Source of the DNA: JAJDZL01 sp965221175
Lineage (GTDB): Bacteria > Pseudomonadota > Gammaproteobacteria > Arenicellales > JAJDZL01
Direction: 5' to 3'
Assembly: GCA_965221175.1 (NCBI GenBank)
Contig: OZ244867.1
Coordinates: 434,001-498,000 of the forward strand
DNA length: 64,000 nt
The notes under the pieces: model-generated
The model's database searches: none
Told to the model about the DNA's origin: nothing
The model's input: only the letters and a program-made list of their open reading frames with translations
Program-made: the position numbers and the translations under genes
In this document: piece by piece, positions 63,353 to 64,000 of the stretch
Position numbering within the stretch: the first letter of the stretch is position 1
How the letters are laid out: every line of letters starts with the position of its first letter

Positions 63353-63651
63353 TGTTAAATCCTGTGGAATTTTAGGCAAACCTAATATGTTACATTTACT
63401 GAGGTGAGATTCGCAATGTGTAGGGGAAATTCGTCATCAACAGGTCACAAGTCGAGTGGCAATGTGCTTGCGAAGGCAATTTGTCGTTATGGGTTGTTCG
63501 ATGTTAAGCAATGATTTACTTGAGCGAATATTATTTCGAGTAACATTCGCAATACCTTTTGACTCCCGTGATTCCAGAAAACAGGTTGTTTTGAAATCTG
63601 TTGGCAAAGACGAGGATTAACACACTGAATTGAGGCTGCAAGTTACTCAGC

Positions 63652-64000
63652 GTGTCTGAGAACGGATTCACAAAATTTGAAAAGAAGTCAGTAAGTGCGC
63701 TATCCGCCGTATTGGCGTTGCGTATGGTCGGACTTTTTCTGATTCTGCCGGTACTGGCGTTGCATGCGACTGAGCTGACCAACGTGACGCCATTTTTGAT
63801 CGGTGTTGCACTTGGCGTCTATGGTTTGACTCAAGCGCTCCTGCAAGTGCCATTTGGTGCAGCATCCGATCGATGGGGCAGAAAGCCGGTTATCACGCTT
63901 GGACTGATCATCTTTGCCATCGGCAGCATCATCGCCGCCGAATCGAATTCTATATACGGCATCATCGCAGGCCGTGCACTACAGGGCGGCGGTGCCATAG
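63652..64000 (+). CDS. MFS transporter (partial, runs off window)
   Basis: First 116 codons from GTG 63652, the only start after an in-frame TGA at 63631. Helices 1-3 and part of 4; LRMVGLFLILPVLALHA, the GVYGLTQALLQVPFGAASDRWGRKPV loop carrying the MFS motif A, and GRALQGGGAI. Resembles the drug-proton antiporter-like MFS found beside uvrA and ssb in gammaproteobacteria. Substrate unknown. Confidence 0.9.
   Translation, partial: MSENGFTKFEKKSVSALSAVLALRMVGLFLILPVLALHATELTNVTPFLIGVALGVYGLTQALLQVPFGAASDRWGRKPVITLGLIIFAIGSIIAAESNSIYGIIAGRALQGGGAI

Noticed and set aside
63353..63651. LexA (SOS) box ahead of uvrA
   Set aside because: No CTGT-N8-ACAG match in the spacer; ACAG and CTGT occur only in the wrong orientation or spacing.
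1..64000. CRISPR arrays, rRNA genes, insertion sequences, prophage, dif site
   Set aside because: None recognised by eye; no spaced repeats, transposase or phage structural genes were seen.

Overview
The window reads as a stretch of chromosome from a gammaproteobacterium of moderate GC, probably free-living and marine. Taxonomy is inferred from gene order recalled from memory, not from a search. Several blocks match classic gammaproteobacterial neighbourhoods, often the Pseudomonas layout: rpsP-rimM-trmD-rplS; mupP/gph-ubiG-mtaD divergent from gyrA-pheA-hisC-tyrA-aroA-cmk-rpsA-ihfB-lapA-lapB; mtnP next to csiV and near mfd; ispD-ispF; trxB, ftsK-lolA-rarA-serS; uvrA divergent from an MFS transporter. 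Coding density is high, and TTG and GTG starts are common.

Layout. 1-2.6 kb is accessory DNA: a HepT/MntA (HEPN-nucleotidyltransferase) toxin-antitoxin pair cut by the window edge, the tail of an hsdM methylase, a decayed polyamine-binding protein and a BesD/HalD-like 2-oxoglutarate/iron oxygenase. 2.7-15.3 kb is housekeeping: ribosomal and tRNA-modification genes, a TPR protein, xerD, cnoX, tRNA-Glu(CTC), pcnB, folK, trpS, scpAB, rluB, a HAD phosphatase and ubiG. 15.3-29.7 kb holds mtaD, gyrA and the aromatic amino acid run through lapB, then mtnP and csiV. 29.7-33.2 kb looks like an insertion between csiV and mfd: an extra peptide deformylase and a copper nitrite reductase nirK with nirV, preceded by an FNR/DNR-like box. 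33.2-48.2 kb is mfd, ispDF, smr, trxB, ftsK, lolA, rarA, serS and an FMN-dependent glutamate-synthase-like protein.

48.3-60.4 kb is all on the minus strand and is the most unusual part. The pyruvate dehydrogenase genes are split: aceE lies about 6.5 kb upstream of aceF-lpdA. Between them sit a fatty-acid-hydroxylase-type membrane enzyme, an unannotated 59-residue two-helix membrane protein, a PanB homologue lacking two active-site residues, a DUF6166-like protein, a complete DctPQM TRAP transporter with a strong dctP-dctQ hairpin, and a PhyH-type dioxygenase. I read this as a candidate uptake-and-oxidation cassette for an unknown organic substrate that feeds central carbon metabolism; that function is inference.

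How the genes work together: mtaD and mtnP form a two-step deaminating salvage of methylthioadenosine; pheA, hisC, tyrA and aroA serve aromatic amino acids; xerD and ftsK both serve chromosome dimer resolution, and scpAB serves condensation; nirK/nirV give nitrite respiration under low oxygen. No CRISPR array, rRNA operon or intact insertion sequence was seen.
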